From: Sweltsa coloradensis | Lineage: Eukaryota; Arthropoda; Insecta; Plecoptera; Chloroperlidae | Length of the DNA stretch: 64,000 nucleotides | Assembly (NCBI GenBank): GCA_024449915.1 | Contig: JAMZAV010000436.1 | Location: 546,660 to 610,659, forward strand | Direction of reading: 5' to 3' | In this document: positions 30,717 through 41,470 of the stretch, in pieces | Layout of the letters: each line of letters opens with the position of its first letter | Position numbering within the stretch: position 1 is the stretch's first letter | The notes under the pieces: model-generated | Seen by the model: the letters and a program-made list of their open reading frames with translations, nothing else | What the model was told of the DNA's origin: nothing | Database searches by the model: none | Position numbers and translations under genes: made by a program

Positions 30717-31458
30717 TTGGATGAGCGTAGCGAGCGTAGCGAGCGAAGCGAGATTCCATTTCACTACACTGGAGAAAAAAATCCGGAATGTTTTTTTTTC
30801 TTTTTTTTTTTTTGTATTTTTGTGTGTTTGTTAACACGATTCCGGCTAAACCGATACTCTGATTGCGATGAAATTTTATGGAGGCCTTCGAAATCTCTGA
30901 ACTTAGAACTGCCACGTTTTGAGCGCAATCGGGAAATTTTTTCTTATAAAAAACGCAATTTTACGATTTTTTTCGATTTTTTAAAAATTTCTTCGACTTA
31001 TAACACCTACACGCTTTATCCGATTGTAATGATTTTTTCACAGAACCTTAATTTTATGAATTAAGATATTCGTGTAAAATTTGAGCGTAATCGAAAAAAT
31101 TATTTCTCATGAAAATCGAAATTTTACGGGTTTTTTCTTTTTTAAAACAATTCTTTGACTTATAACACCTACATGCTTTATCCGATTGTAATGATTTTTT
31201 TACAGAACCTTAATTTCATGAACTTATATATTCGTGTTAAATTTGAGCGCAATCGAATAATTATTTCTTATGAAAGTTGCAATTTTACGATTTTTTTTTT
31301 TTTTAAATTACGATTTATTAAAAAAATTAAGTTAATTTTTATTTTATTTTATTTAATTAAAAAAAATCTTCAACTTAGTAATAATTTTTTCACAGAACAC
31401 AGAAAATCTGCGTAACACATGGCAGCTCAATGCACCAATTACGCTCATCCAACAACGC
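30717..31458. mobile_element. DNA element with phased internal repeats, copy 1
   Basis: Ends are inverted: TTGGATGAGCGTA at 30717 and TACGCTCATCCAA near 31439-31452. Just inside the left end are GCGAGCGTAGCGAGCGAAGC units, then TCACTACACTGGAG and a T-rich stretch. The body repeats a ~150-190-bp cycle: an ACACGATTCCGG... or ACACCTAC.CGCTTTATCCGA block, TTGAGCGCAATCG, and a TTATGAAA..GCAATTTTACGATT block. The same element in reverse orientation is inserted at 44695-45660. No transposase; ORFs inside follow the repeat cycle and are not conserved proteins. Confidence 0.75.
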
Positions 31459-33879
31459 GGCGGGACTTAAGCGTTTTCCTAGTATTAAACATTAGTTTCT
31501 CGACACGTGTCAAATGGTTTTTACGATTTGTAAAGTTGACGTTCGTGCCAGCAACAACAGGTTATTGTAGGCATAACAAGTCATAAAGATGTAGTAAAAG
31601 TTTGCCATTGTTAGACTGTTTACATCTTCAAGTTGGTTCATGTTTAGTTTGGCTCGAGCTGAGGCTTGTGCACTGCTAAGTGATCTGGTTGAAACATACG
31701 ATACCTTTACTGCGAAGTGTATCTCAGTTGGTAAAAATATGTCACAAGAATATAACAAGGCGCAAGAAAAATAATATGACACTGACACCTTCACGAAGTC
31801 TATTAGAGGTTGGCTCTTTCCATGCTATTCTCACTTTCTGTGCATGCATGCACAAAACAGTAAACTGGAATAAGTGTTGTAATATTTTCTACCTATTCAA
31901 TATCTGCTACGATTTGACTAAACTTAACGATATTATTACATCAATTCATTGACTTTTGATTAGATGCAAAACAGTGCATAATTGGCACAAAATTGTGCTC
32001 ATGGTTTTGAGTTAAAATTCGTATAAGGGGGGTTGCGTTAACTTAGCCCCCCTTTTTGAAATGACCTTATCTCCGACAGTATTGGGGTGAAAAATTCAGG
32101 ACTGGGTGCAAAATGGTGCAAAATTGGTGCAAAATTGTGAACCTATTTTCGAGACGAAATCTTTTTTTTTTGGGGGGGGGCGGAGGGGGGCAGGTTTATA
32201 CACTCCTTGCTAGACAGAGCCAGTCACGGGCAGGGTAGGGAAGGGGTTCTCACTTCGTGGTCCAAGTAAATTACGCTACATGGAATGGCAAATATAGTTG
32301 AAAAACACACACCCCTGGATTCACTTAGGCCCTACCTCATTTAAAATAAAAAGACCATTACACTCTTCGAATACGTACCAGTAGTTTTTCAGTACGGTAA
32401 ATCAAGAACGTAGGCGAGCAAGCCAGCTGTCACTTGCAGTAATTGCATTTCACCCTAGAGTGTCGACGCAGAAAATGTAGGTTGGAAAGTGAAAAGCGAA
32501 CAAATGTGTTTTATCTGTTTTTATTCTGTGCTCTGGAAGTAAAGTCTCTTTATTATGTTTTCGTCGTTGGTTTCCAGTGGGGGTGTGAATTGCTTTATTC
32601 TCGTTAGTGTGCGTTTGAAATGAGCACCGAGCTGGACCCTCTATCAAGTGTGCTTACGAGCTTCCGGCCGCTGACACTAGGAACGTGTTAACCCCGGCAT
32701 TATGCATAGCCTAGCTACGTACACCGTACTCGGCGGATCATAAATCATAATCTTCGCTGGGAAAATAAAGGAAGATTTGGTAAAACTATGCAAAGTAGGG
32801 ATGCAGGCCTAAATATATAGATCAACATTAATGAACACACTTTAGTTTGCCGTAAGAGGGAATAGATAGGACACATTTTGCAGTTGGCAAATAGCTGGAA
32901 GCAAACAGCACCAGATAATATAGTTGGCATGTATGGGCAGCGTAAACAGTCGTAGATTAGCAACATTTTTGATAATCATTCACAAACCATTCACGAAAAT
33001 GATAAATTTTGGACTTCTTAACAAATCCCAATTTCTTGGATAAAATCGTATCTTTGCAAAATATTTCAAAATAATTGCTAAAAAAGTGTGACTTTAGAGC
33101 CCTTCATATTCACTTCCTTGACAACTGCGTAAAATTTCTAACAACTGTCTGTCAGTGAACCGAGTGAACAACAAAAATACTGTTACGAAATGGTTCAAAT
33201 TGGTAGGATTTGAGCATAAATTTTAAAAACTGTACTTCGAGATTATTGGTAGGTTGGAGGGGAGGGGGTGCCTCCATTTAGCTAGTCTTTCATCCATTGG
33301 TTTTGAATGAAGAGGGGGCACAAAATTCTGATTGTGTGCGAATAATGGTGTATTTTGGGTCCAATAATGTTTTGTTTCAAAATTGCATTGGTAAGGGGGG
33401 GAGGGGGTACTACGTGATCCGTATGACGCGTCACGCGAACTACAGTGCGTGGGCGTCAGTCCGAGTTGCAACGAGTCATCACAAGCTGTTGTTTATTGGG
33501 GCCACGAGGGTCCGGCGCACGCCAGCCAGGTGTTGTATTATACTGGGCACGTGATCCATTGTTGACGCTAGCCAGCCTCGATAACATCTCAGACACAATC
33601 CAGGCTGACTAGCAACACGTGCGCGACACAACCAGGTATTGTTGTAATACGATCTCGGGCGTGATATGGTACCACCGATCTCCTTTATACGTACGTGGTT
33701 AGAGGAAGCTTATACCAGATGTTGAGAAGTGAAGTCGGACTAATTTAGCGGGTTTTCTTATTGTAGAACTAAATAATCATCACGATTAAAGTTTCGATTA
33801 GGTTTTCCGCATTAACAAATCGTTTTGTGCTCTTCAACGTAAGTCACAAAAGGCATGTTTGCCGTAAATATGTAAAGTT
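31459..33879. other. Non-coding; two G-run repeat modules
   Basis: At 32026-32195: GGGGGG...CCCCCC, then GGTGCAAAATTGG-type units repeated three times and a T-run/G-run. At 33250-33420: GGGGAGGGGG, GGGGGCACAAAATTCTGAT and GGGGGGGAGGGGG. These resemble the 28.1-kb G/C-block repeat. At 33430-33660, CpG-rich DNA without an exon. No gene recognised; small ORFs here have no family features. Confidence 0.45.
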
Positions 33880-33940
33880 TTGCCCTCCAACATGGCCGCC
33901 CCATAAGAAATAACATTGACTACAAAGATGGCGGCCCCCA
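33880..33940. promoter_or_regulatory. Paired YY1-type sites
   Basis: AACATGGCCGCC (33889-33900) and AAAGATGGCGGCC (33923-33935) lie 23 bp apart on the plus strand. Both are good YY1-type words containing ATG. The 72-codon reverse ORF over this region has no family features. Could be a promoter remnant or part of a repeat. Confidence 0.25.
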
Positions 33941-34315
33941 AGGTGGCAGTATACGCAATCCACAGTGTTTGGAACCCGATTCTAGAAGAAGTGTCCAGTG
34001 GATCTAGGATATGCTCGAAGAGATTGTTGGCACATGACTCGAAATACTCCAAACAGATACAGATACCTTACTGACATGCCAGTGTGGAAGTGGAATTACT
34101 CTAAAAAGGCTCATAGACTAATTCGGATGGATGCGGGTTGATTCCCTCCACCGATCAAATTGATTGAGGTTTTTCAAGGTTATTGTAATCGTCAGATGAA
34201 GGCTTATGACGGGACTCGGTACTTCTCACCTATTCTATTACCAAGCATAATATGCTAATAGTAATTATACTAGGAAAACGCCAAAGTCGTTGATAGACTT
34301 GTGAGTGAGCCAAGC
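33941..34315. other. Non-coding; MITE-end remnant at 34255-34310
   Basis: Mostly unremarkable. 34255-34310 matches one end of the 26.9-kb MITE and abuts the nested palindrome. Confidence 0.5.
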
Positions 34316-34969
34316 ATGGGCGCCGGAGCCGTCCCACAGTGCCGCTTCCCGTAAGGCCATCAACCTTTTTTTCCCTCTATGCCATCATTACTACCTGTCG
34401 ATAAAGACCATGTTACACTTGTTGGCCTTAGGGGTAATTGATTTATTCCCTTAAGCCAACACCCTGCATTTCATTATCGAAAATACAAAGAAGGTTTGTT
34501 GGCGTTGCGGTAATTGATTTATTCCCGTTAGGCCAACAGCGTAGATGCATCGTTTACGGTAAGGAATGGGGTGTTGTTGGCGTATGGGTAATTGATTTAT
34601 TCCCCGTTAGGCCAACAGCGTATATGCACCCCGCTCCTTACAGTAAACGATGCATATACGCTGTTGGCCTAACGGGAATAAATCAATTACCCTAAGGCCA
34701 ACAACACCCCGCTCCTTACCGTAAACGATGCATATACGCTGTTGGCCTAACGGGAATAAATCAATTACCACAAGGCCAACAAACCTTCTTTGTATTTTCC
34801 ATAATGAAATGCAGGGTGTTGGCCAAAGGGGAATAAATCAATTCCCCTTAGGCCATCAACGCTTCCTGTAACATGGTCTTTATCGACAGGTAGAAATGAT
34901 GGCATAGGGGGAAAAAAAAGGTTGATGGCCTTACGGGAAGCGGCACTGTGGGAAGACACCATGGGCGCC
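34316..34969. repeat. ~650-bp nested palindrome (foldback structure)
   Basis: Two arms of about 310-330 bp in inverted orientation, centre near 34640, outer ends CATGGGCGCC (34316) and CCATGGGCGCC (34959). Along each arm in mirrored order: GTGCCGCTTCCCGTAAGGCC, ATCAACC plus a T-run, GCCATCATT, ACCTGTCGATAAAGACCATG, CCCTGCATTTCATTAT, AATACAAAGAAGGTTTG, and GATGCAT..GTTTAC.GTAAGGA. Six copies of a ~42-bp imperfect palindrome (GTTGGCC..., TAATTGATTTATTCCC, ...GGCCAACA) lie at about 34420, 34498, 34574, 34662, 34740 and 34817, three in each direction. No ORF of note. The whole could fold into one long hairpin with small hairpins along it. Confidence 0.9.
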
Positions 34970-35190
34970 CGCAGGAATTTTGGCAGGGAGGGGGGGCAAA
35001 AATTATAATTTGTACTTACGTTGGGCGAGCACAGGGGGTTTGGGCTGCCCCCAAGCCCTTCAACAATAGCGCCACAGGCGAAAATTTTGCAAATCAGGTT
35101 TTTAGAATGCGTTTGGTGGGTTTTAGAAAAAAGTATTATAGTCTGAATACAATACCAAAATTATTTAATTTTTGTGCAGTCGATACTTGA
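34970..35190 (+). repeat. Dispersed G-run module shared with the 19.5-kb MITE
   Basis: GCAGGGAGGGGGGGC, GGGTTTGGGCTGCCCCCAAG, AGCGCCACAGGCGAAAATTT, CAGGTTTTTAGAATGCG and TCTGAATACAAT. This follows, block by block, the inside of the hAT-type MITE at 19500-19650 but without that element's ends, so the module travels in more than one context. Confidence 0.65.
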
Positions 35191-35374
35191 AACTAGAAAA
35201 AAAGAATCTTAAAGGAAAACTTTAAAATATTTAACCTCCCATTTTTTTGTCCTTTAGTCAAAGGCTTCAGATTCCCAACATATTGAGTTGGACGGTTATT
35301 ATTAGCTTTTTTGTCCTCTTGGATAATCCTACTTTACCCCACCTCACATTTTCGCTATCGCAAGCCTTTTATTG

Positions 35375-35566
35375 TGTAACAACATCCCTGAAAAGCTTGG
35401 CAAAATACAATTTGCATGACCATTACGTTTAAATTAATCAGAAAAAAAGAATTTGGATAAACTATTACGTTTAAATTAATTTAAAAAAAAGAATTTGGAT
35501 GAACTATTACGTTTAAATTAATAGTTGCAAATTCTATTTTGCCAAGCTTTTCAGGGATGTTGTTAC
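35375..35566. repeat. Hairpin: 41-bp inverted arms around tandem units
   Basis: GTAACAACATCCCTGAAAAG plus CTTGGCAAAATACAATTTGCA (35375-35415) is matched in reverse complement at 35526-35566 with one mismatch. The ~110-bp loop contains the phrase ATTACGTTTAAATTAAT three times with A-run GAATTTGGAT between. A compact foldback element; no ORF. Confidence 0.92.
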
Positions 35567-35954
35567 GGGACACTGTACGTTTATGAATTAAGAATGCGCA
35601 AATGTGGAAGGGTAGATGAGCTTGGTCCTTTTTATAGATCTCATTTGTTTTGAGTGTGTGTTTGGCTGTATTTCTACAAGTTTTTGTTATGTGTGGGTAG
35701 ACTAGTCGTGTCGCTGCGCTCACTCGTCTAACTAATAAGTCTACTTAATACGATGGTTTTAAGTAAAGTGAATCCAAAAAACCCTCATCAATAAAGTTTC
35801 GTAGGAAACATTCATCATGGCCAGGGATAACTGACCATCTTCTGGTGACTGGGGTGGTGCAAGGTGTGAAGATCCTTGCGAAGGAACGACACATAGCTAA
35901 AGAAGCGTTTCTTTAGTATTTAATTTAGCATTTTTGTGTCATATATTTTTCCCC
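35567..35954. other. Non-coding
   Basis: Nothing recognised upstream of the LINE at 35955. Confidence 0.5.
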
Positions 35955-37350
35955 ACCCTTAAATGGTTTCATTCCGGGTAGATCTTGTGCTACATTACTG
36001 ACAAAGGTTTTAGACGACTGGCAGTATGCTCTAGAGGATTCCAAATGTAAACAGGTAGATGCAATACTATTGGATTGGTCAAAGGCGTTTGATCAAATCT
36101 CACACTCAATTCTCCTCAACAAACTTTCAAAGTACGGTATTACTGGACCCGTACATAAGTGGCTAAAAGACTTCCTAATACGTCGGTCTCAAAGAGTAGT
36201 ATTTCAAGGAGGTGAATCGTCCTTCATAGATGTAACATCAGGAGTGCCTCAAGGATCTGTTCTTGGCCCTATTTTATTCAATTTATTTATGATGGATTTA
36301 CCCGAATGTATCACCTCAGATATGAGTCAGTATGCGGATGATTGCACATTGTACAGAAAGATTTTCTCGAAAAATGATATGATATTTTGCAATCCGATTT
36401 GAACAACGTAAATACTTGGTGTCGTGAAAACGAAATGAAACTAAATCCACAAAAGAGTGTAAAAATTTGCTTCACTAGATCAAGAACAAAATTTAGATTT
36501 AATTATATCATTAACGGTTCAATAATTGAATCAAAGGATCAGGTAAAATTACTCGGCATCATTATATCAAAAGATCTGAAGTGGAACAAACACACAGATT
36601 TCATTCGTGCAAAGGCCGTTCGACAGTTATATTTTATTGCTCAAAACCTGGCAAATGCCCAAGTCAATGTAAAAAAACAGTGTATCTTGCACTTGTAAGA
36701 CCACAACTAACGTATGCTTGTCCTGCTTGGAATCCAACTTCAGAAACCAACAAAATCAAATTAGAGCGTGTGCAGAGTAGAGCTACTAGATTAATTGCAA
36801 AAATGTCAAGTCAACAAAATTCAAGTGCCACAGCAGAAGAAAAACTTTGAAAATCCCAACTTTAGAAGAGTCTATAGAAAAACGACAGATCTTCAATTTC
36901 TTTGGGGAATCCTTCATGGTACAACTGACCTCAACCCATTTCACAGGATTCAAATCTGTAATCGTGGAAGAGAGTACGGACGTGGTGTCACCATGAAACC
37001 TCCCAGGCAAGAACTTCGTCCTATCAACAAGGATATTACTATCGGAGTTGCAGATTATGGAATGATTTGCCGGTGGACATCCGTGAACTACACACTCGGA
37101 GCCATTTCAAATCTGCACTAAAAAATTTCTTTTCTGGTGTATCCTGATAATTCTATTCTATAATTCACAATACCATTCATGTTTGTCATAATTTCATCAC
37201 CCTCACTTTTTACATGTCTTCACACACATTGTTTTCTATTATTGTATAATGTATTTTTAATTAATGTAATTGCAATGTATTAGTATAAGTATTGAGTAGG
37301 TTGCTAGACACTAAATTGTGAATGGGGCTATGCCCTCTTTTAGCAACCTA
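35955..37350 (+). mobile_element. 5'-truncated LINE, reverse transcriptase with frameshifts
   Basis: Starts abruptly inside the RT at NGFIPGRSCATLLTKVLDDW (35962) and continues in one frame to 36402: AILLDWSKAFD (first catalytic Asp), GVPQGSVLGPILFNLFMMDL and YADDCTLYR (YADD at 36331-36342). A frameshift then moves it to 36387-36698 (WCRENEMKLNPQKS; the LLGIIISKDLKWNKH block). A second shift leads to LVRPQLTYACPAWNPTSE (about 36695-36750), and a third to WNDLPVDIRELHTRSHFKSA, ending with TGA at 37145. A 3' untranslated part runs to roughly 37350. Endonuclease and ORF1 are lost. Jockey/CR1-like. More intact than the 5'-end LINE. Confidence 0.93.
35962..36402 (+). pseudogene. RT palm segment of the 36-kb LINE
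   Basis: Uninterrupted 147-codon frame covering the RT fingers and palm, including both catalytic regions (LDWSKAFD and YADD). No start codon: the sequence enters by truncation. The frame ends when a small indel shifts the continuing homology into the frame open at 36387. Confidence 0.88.
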
Positions 37351-38051
37351 TAACACATCAATGCGGATCTTAAATTAATGCGGATGTTTTCTTGCACTTC
37401 TAATGGCAAATGATAAATCATAGGAATTTCAATTCAATAGTCATATAAAACATTAGAAATATAATACATTGCTAAACTAGTTCTCAATAGGTAGACATGG
37501 AAAAACATTGTTTTTTTGTGAAATTATTATTAAGTAGCGTTTATCGAAATATAAGTTAACCGATTCTGCATCGAAAACCTCAAACGCTAAAAAACGTATC
37601 TCCACCTAGAGCTGATTTTAGGAAACGACCTAAGCAATTATTGTCTTTTTATTGAGGACAGCTTTATAAACAAACTTCAGTCAGGATTGCGGTGTCGGGT
37701 ATTGGGCCGAGGTCATCTCACACGTGACGCGTGAGACACCTCTATCGGTTCTTCCCCTATCGTGTTATATTTAATCGTCTGGGTGTTATTTGCCTAATAC
37801 GATGCTTGCGTGTCTAGAATTTAGATAGGCACCCATTACATTAAAACAAGGGCAAGCCATCAGGGTTTACGTTTAGGGGGAAGAGTCTTCCTGTTGTTCT
37901 TACTCGGGTAAATAATTAGAGTAATTAGGAATCTTAAGTAAACTGTGACCTTGACCTGTATAACTACACCGCTCATAGCTTATATTCCCCTAGGTCAGGC
38001 AGGACCGTTGCTGACCATCTCGACGTTCCCCGATCAACTGGAGTCTGGAAT
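37351..38051. other. Non-coding
   Basis: No recognised feature. Confidence 0.5.
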
Positions 38052-38510
38052 AAGCATAGATGTCCTATTATATAGTAGGCTAGATAGCAGTCAGCGGCCC
38101 ACTTCCGGGACAATTGGAAGCCATCTTGAATGGGTGAGTTTGCATGTTAATTAGATGGGAGCGATTAATCGAAAAAATATTTTTAAAGATGGCCGCCAGT
38201 TTGACAGGTGAGCATATTAGACTTTAACACCAAATGATTACTAAATTCCCTTATGCAATAACTTTGCATTGTTTCTGTTTGTTCAATACCATGCTGCACA
38301 AGCTAAAACCATATCAAACAATCCAGTAAAATACTTTATTGCATTAAAAAAGCATAAATTAAAACGCCAAACCGCCATTATGAATGGGTGGGATTGACGC
38401 TTCAATTTGGTACCAAAGATTAGTCATGTGCCTAATCTTTGGTGGTACACTCGCGCCTGTGCGGAGGTATTGTAGACTGCGTATCTAGCCTACTATAGGT
38501 GTTAAGATAT
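38052..38510. mobile_element. Possible inverted-repeat element
   Basis: CATAGATG and TATAGTAGGCTAGATA.GCAGTC at 38055-38093 recur as reverse complements near 38475-38513 (GACTGC.TATCTAGCCTACTATA, ATATCTATG). The interior has two direct GCCAT..TGAATGGGTG phrases (38120, 38374) and a hairpin TACCAAAGATTAG/CTAATCTTTGGT at 38411-38443. Element class unresolved. The promoter-like motifs listed next lie inside it. Confidence 0.45.
38097..38209 (+). promoter_or_regulatory. Promoter-like cluster (ETS, YY1) with a possible mini first exon
   Basis: CCACTTCCGGGA (ETS-type, 38098-38109), GCCATCTTG (inverted YY1, 38120-38128), an octamer-like TTTGCAT and AAAGATGGCCGCC (YY1 site with an ATG in good initiation context, 38186-38198). 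The ATG frame reads MAASLT and meets CAG^GTGAGC at 38207/38208, a strong donor. ETS plus YY1 at a start codon is typical of housekeeping promoters. The surrounding inverted repeats make a transposon-borne promoter mimic equally possible. Confidence 0.35.
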
Positions 38511-38984
38511 CTATGGGAATAAGATGTTCCTTTCTTTACCGAGAGCTCGTTAGTACTAAAACTCCGCCTCTTTGGAATCGAGCTAAGTGATTTAGATCCT
38601 CGAGTAACCTACTAATTACATTAAGTTTCGTAATCGGTTCGTTTAAAAGGAGCAAGTTCTAGCAAGTCATCTCATATTAATTGTATCTTACCTATATTTG
38701 TATCATGTACAAAATCAAAATTGGTGAACATTATTTTATCTTCTCTTATTCTAATGAATATTGCGCGCATTGTTAAAACACAAGCGCGAGTACGGTAGTA
38801 TTGAAGGAGATTGTCGAAGAATATAAAAATGAAACATCATGAGTAGATCTAATTTGGTGGAGGTGCCGGGTTCTTAAATATCCCTCTTTTGAGTGAGAAT
38901 AGCGTCGTCCCCGTGGCCCCCATAGTCACCAAAACATTAACAATAAATAAATATATAAATTTTAAATTTTAAATTGTATTTAGA
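38511..38984. other. Non-coding
   Basis: Nothing recognised. Confidence 0.5.
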
Positions 38985-39405
38985 GTCTACCCACTCAGTT
39001 ATAGGATAACTGATTTTCAGTGAGATTTCCTGTGAGATAATGTCAAGTCAGCCATAACACACTGTCTATCTGAAGCCATGTATGTTTCATCGACACGCGC
39101 ACAGACGGACAGATAAATTTTAAAAAAACATCAAGTTAAAAACAACAATATGTAGGATTGGACGTACATTCATAAAAAAATTTGAAATTTATTGGTGGAC
39201 AATCTTCAGTTTGGAAAAAGATTCTTGGATAACAATCGAAATATCACAATAAATATGTTGATGCATATGTTGATTGATTTTATGCCGTTTTCTAGTTGGT
39301 CGTTGTTCGCTCGTCGATGGTGTCGGCGCCTACATGGTTGTCTTGGTCGGCTTTTAATTTAATGTCCCCCACTGAAAATCAGTTGTGGCTGAGTGGGTGC
39401 GAATG
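38985..39405. mobile_element. MITE-like element with CCCACTCAGT ends
   Basis: The left end CCCACTCAGTTATAGGATAA plus CTGATTTTCAGTG (38988-39021) and the right end CCACTGAAAATCAGTTGTGG plus CTGAGTGGG (39369-39398) are inverted copies of one ~30-bp motif. Solo copies occur at 7.11, 7.2 and 42.95 kb. The motif itself is an imperfect palindrome. The 77-codon ORF at 39.3 kb crosses the right end and is not a gene. Confidence 0.6.
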
Positions 39406-40632
39406 TAATTTATTTTATTTTGAAAGAAAAGAATATAGTAAAACGCTGAAACATACTATACTAGTAATTTCGACTTGGGAGATATCGAGCCTGTACCTTG
39501 AGAACGTAAGTGGCGTAGTAATCCCCTAGTCTAGTGGGTGATGTGGTGAATACGTAGCAGGAGAAGAGAATAGCGGGTAATTAACGCTCGCGACCACTCA
39601 AGACATCAAATCACTCTCGGCTGAAGCGAGATCCAGCAGTTTACTGCTCCGAGGATAGGTAGAGGTATTGATTTTACGAGAGCGCTTCGATATTTATAAA
39701 CATTCAAATACCATCAACCGACGACAAACAAAACAATCGTTGTTTGCCCGTTGCCAGCATGCGGGCATGGGTAGTGTTGTGAGCAGACTCATTTGTAATC
39801 TGGCCTGGATATGGGTCTTCGAGCATGTTTACAATTAATTATGTTCCAACTTTGTAAGAACAAAATTATAGATAATACCAAACAAATGCAAGTACCTACA
39901 ATAATAATTAATGTAAAACAATTGAAAAACTATAAGTAGTACGAGTGAAAATCAAAATGGAAGGAATGTTAAATTGAGATACATTTAGAAACTTCTTTGT
40001 GAGAAAAGTGTAGGAAATAGAATACAAGTAAAGTAAGCATTGTTTGCATTCGTCATTCTCTCATTATATATTTATATATTTTTAAACGTCTATCCTATTC
40101 AGTTAAAAAAAACTGATTTACAAAAGGAGGCTTAAATTAATAAATCTAATTACATGGATACAAATACAACAATTTACTGCAGTTAAGTAAACATTTTTAA
40201 TATTCAAGCAACAATGTATTAAAACAACAATTTTGATAACAAATTTAAAAAGGGAAAAAGGATGTTAAATACAATTAATTAATGAACCAAATATAAAAAG
40301 ATTTGTGTAATGTGTGCAACATATACGGTTAGGATATCTTTTAGATATTACGTAATTTTGTGCCGGCTTGTTTGTCCAGGAGGGTCAATAAATAATAATG
40401 AAATACACTGACAATTTGTCAATAATCCAACGTTATTGATGGACTTTACAAGTTACATCCTTGCCAATTATTTACCGCTATTTAGTCGCTGCTGTACGTA
40501 AAAACTGTACAGTGGGCTTATTTATGTAGTCTTCAATCAATTTGTTGGTTTCGATTCATTGCTGTAATAAATATGGATCTAAATAATACGCTTCTACCGC
40601 ACTGTGAGTGCGAATCGGTGTGTTGTTGGTTT
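39406..40632. other. Non-coding
   Basis: AT-rich; no recognised feature. Confidence 0.5.
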
Positions 40633-40655
40633 GGGGGGGGGGGGGGGGGGGGGGG
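40633..40655 (+). repeat. Poly-G tract (23 G)
   Basis: Longest of the G runs, all of which are on the plus strand in this window. Confidence 0.95.
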
Positions 40656-40917
40656 TTACCATTAGTTCCCACGCTCCAAAAAGTTTGGCGAGGGGGTGCG
40701 GGTCCATTACTGAATTTCAAACAGTTCCAATATCGCTCATCCGAACAAGAAAGCTAATGGTTCGGTTCTATAATTAAGTTCTAACTTGTGTATTAACTAA
40801 CCAAACTCAGTCACGCAGTGCTTTAGAGTTTAGAGCTGCTCTAAGGCCCCTTGTAGACGAAGACAGACACGATAAGTTTGATTGGGAGTGGAGTGAAGTT
40901 CCCAAGAGCTTACATGA

Positions 40918-41470
40918 CGTAGGGGCATACTTGGGGAAGTTCCTTTTGAAAAGGAACTTTTAAAAAATCCAGTTCATCAATTAAAAAAGAACATTTATAA
41001 AGTACAAGTTCCTTTTCACTCCCTTACATCTGTTCAAGTTCCTCATAAAAAAGAACTAAAGTTCCTTTAAAAAAGTTCCCTGTTATTTTTATGTTTTTTA
41101 ATGCGACTGCAGAGTGACTGACGAGCAACTTGCAAGAATGCGTACGGCTTTCAAAGAGCACGGTGAGCGGTAGGGCATGAATCTTGATAATGGATGATAA
41201 TGATTTGAATATTATAAATGATACGTAATGACAAGGTTGTTTGCTAACAAATACTAAAAACTAGTGCTATAAGTACAAAATTGACTACTTAATTGTAACT
41301 GGAATGTTTTAAGGAACTTTCTAAAAAAATCCTTGAAAATATGAACTTGATCACTTAAAAGTTCCTCAACACTAAAAGGGATCAAGTTCCTTAAAAATTT
41401 CCAGGAAAATGGAACTCGTTCCCCGGAACTCGTTATTTTAGAAAGTTCCTTCCCCAAGTATGCGTAGGGG
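40918..41470. mobile_element. hAT-like MITE packed with AAGTTCC repeats, 8-bp target duplication
   Basis: CGTAGGGG at 40918-40925 and 41463-41470 flanks a 537-bp element (40926-41462) with inverted ends CATACTTGGGGAAG and CTTCCCCAAGTATG (two extra bases in the right copy). The 8-bp duplication suggests hAT. Inside, about 14 copies of AAGTTCC/GGAACTT, in both directions, cluster in the two subterminal regions, for example AAGTTCCTTTTGAAAAGGAA just behind the left end. The middle (about 41090-41270) lacks them. hAT transposases bind short subterminal repeats, so these are probable binding sites. The reverse ORF at 41254-41457 follows the repeats and is not a gene. Confidence 0.88.

Noticed and set aside
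33834..34052. Small membrane-like protein on the reverse strand
   Set aside because: No family features; overlaps YY1-type sites. Hydrophobic stretches are short and there is no second supporting signal.
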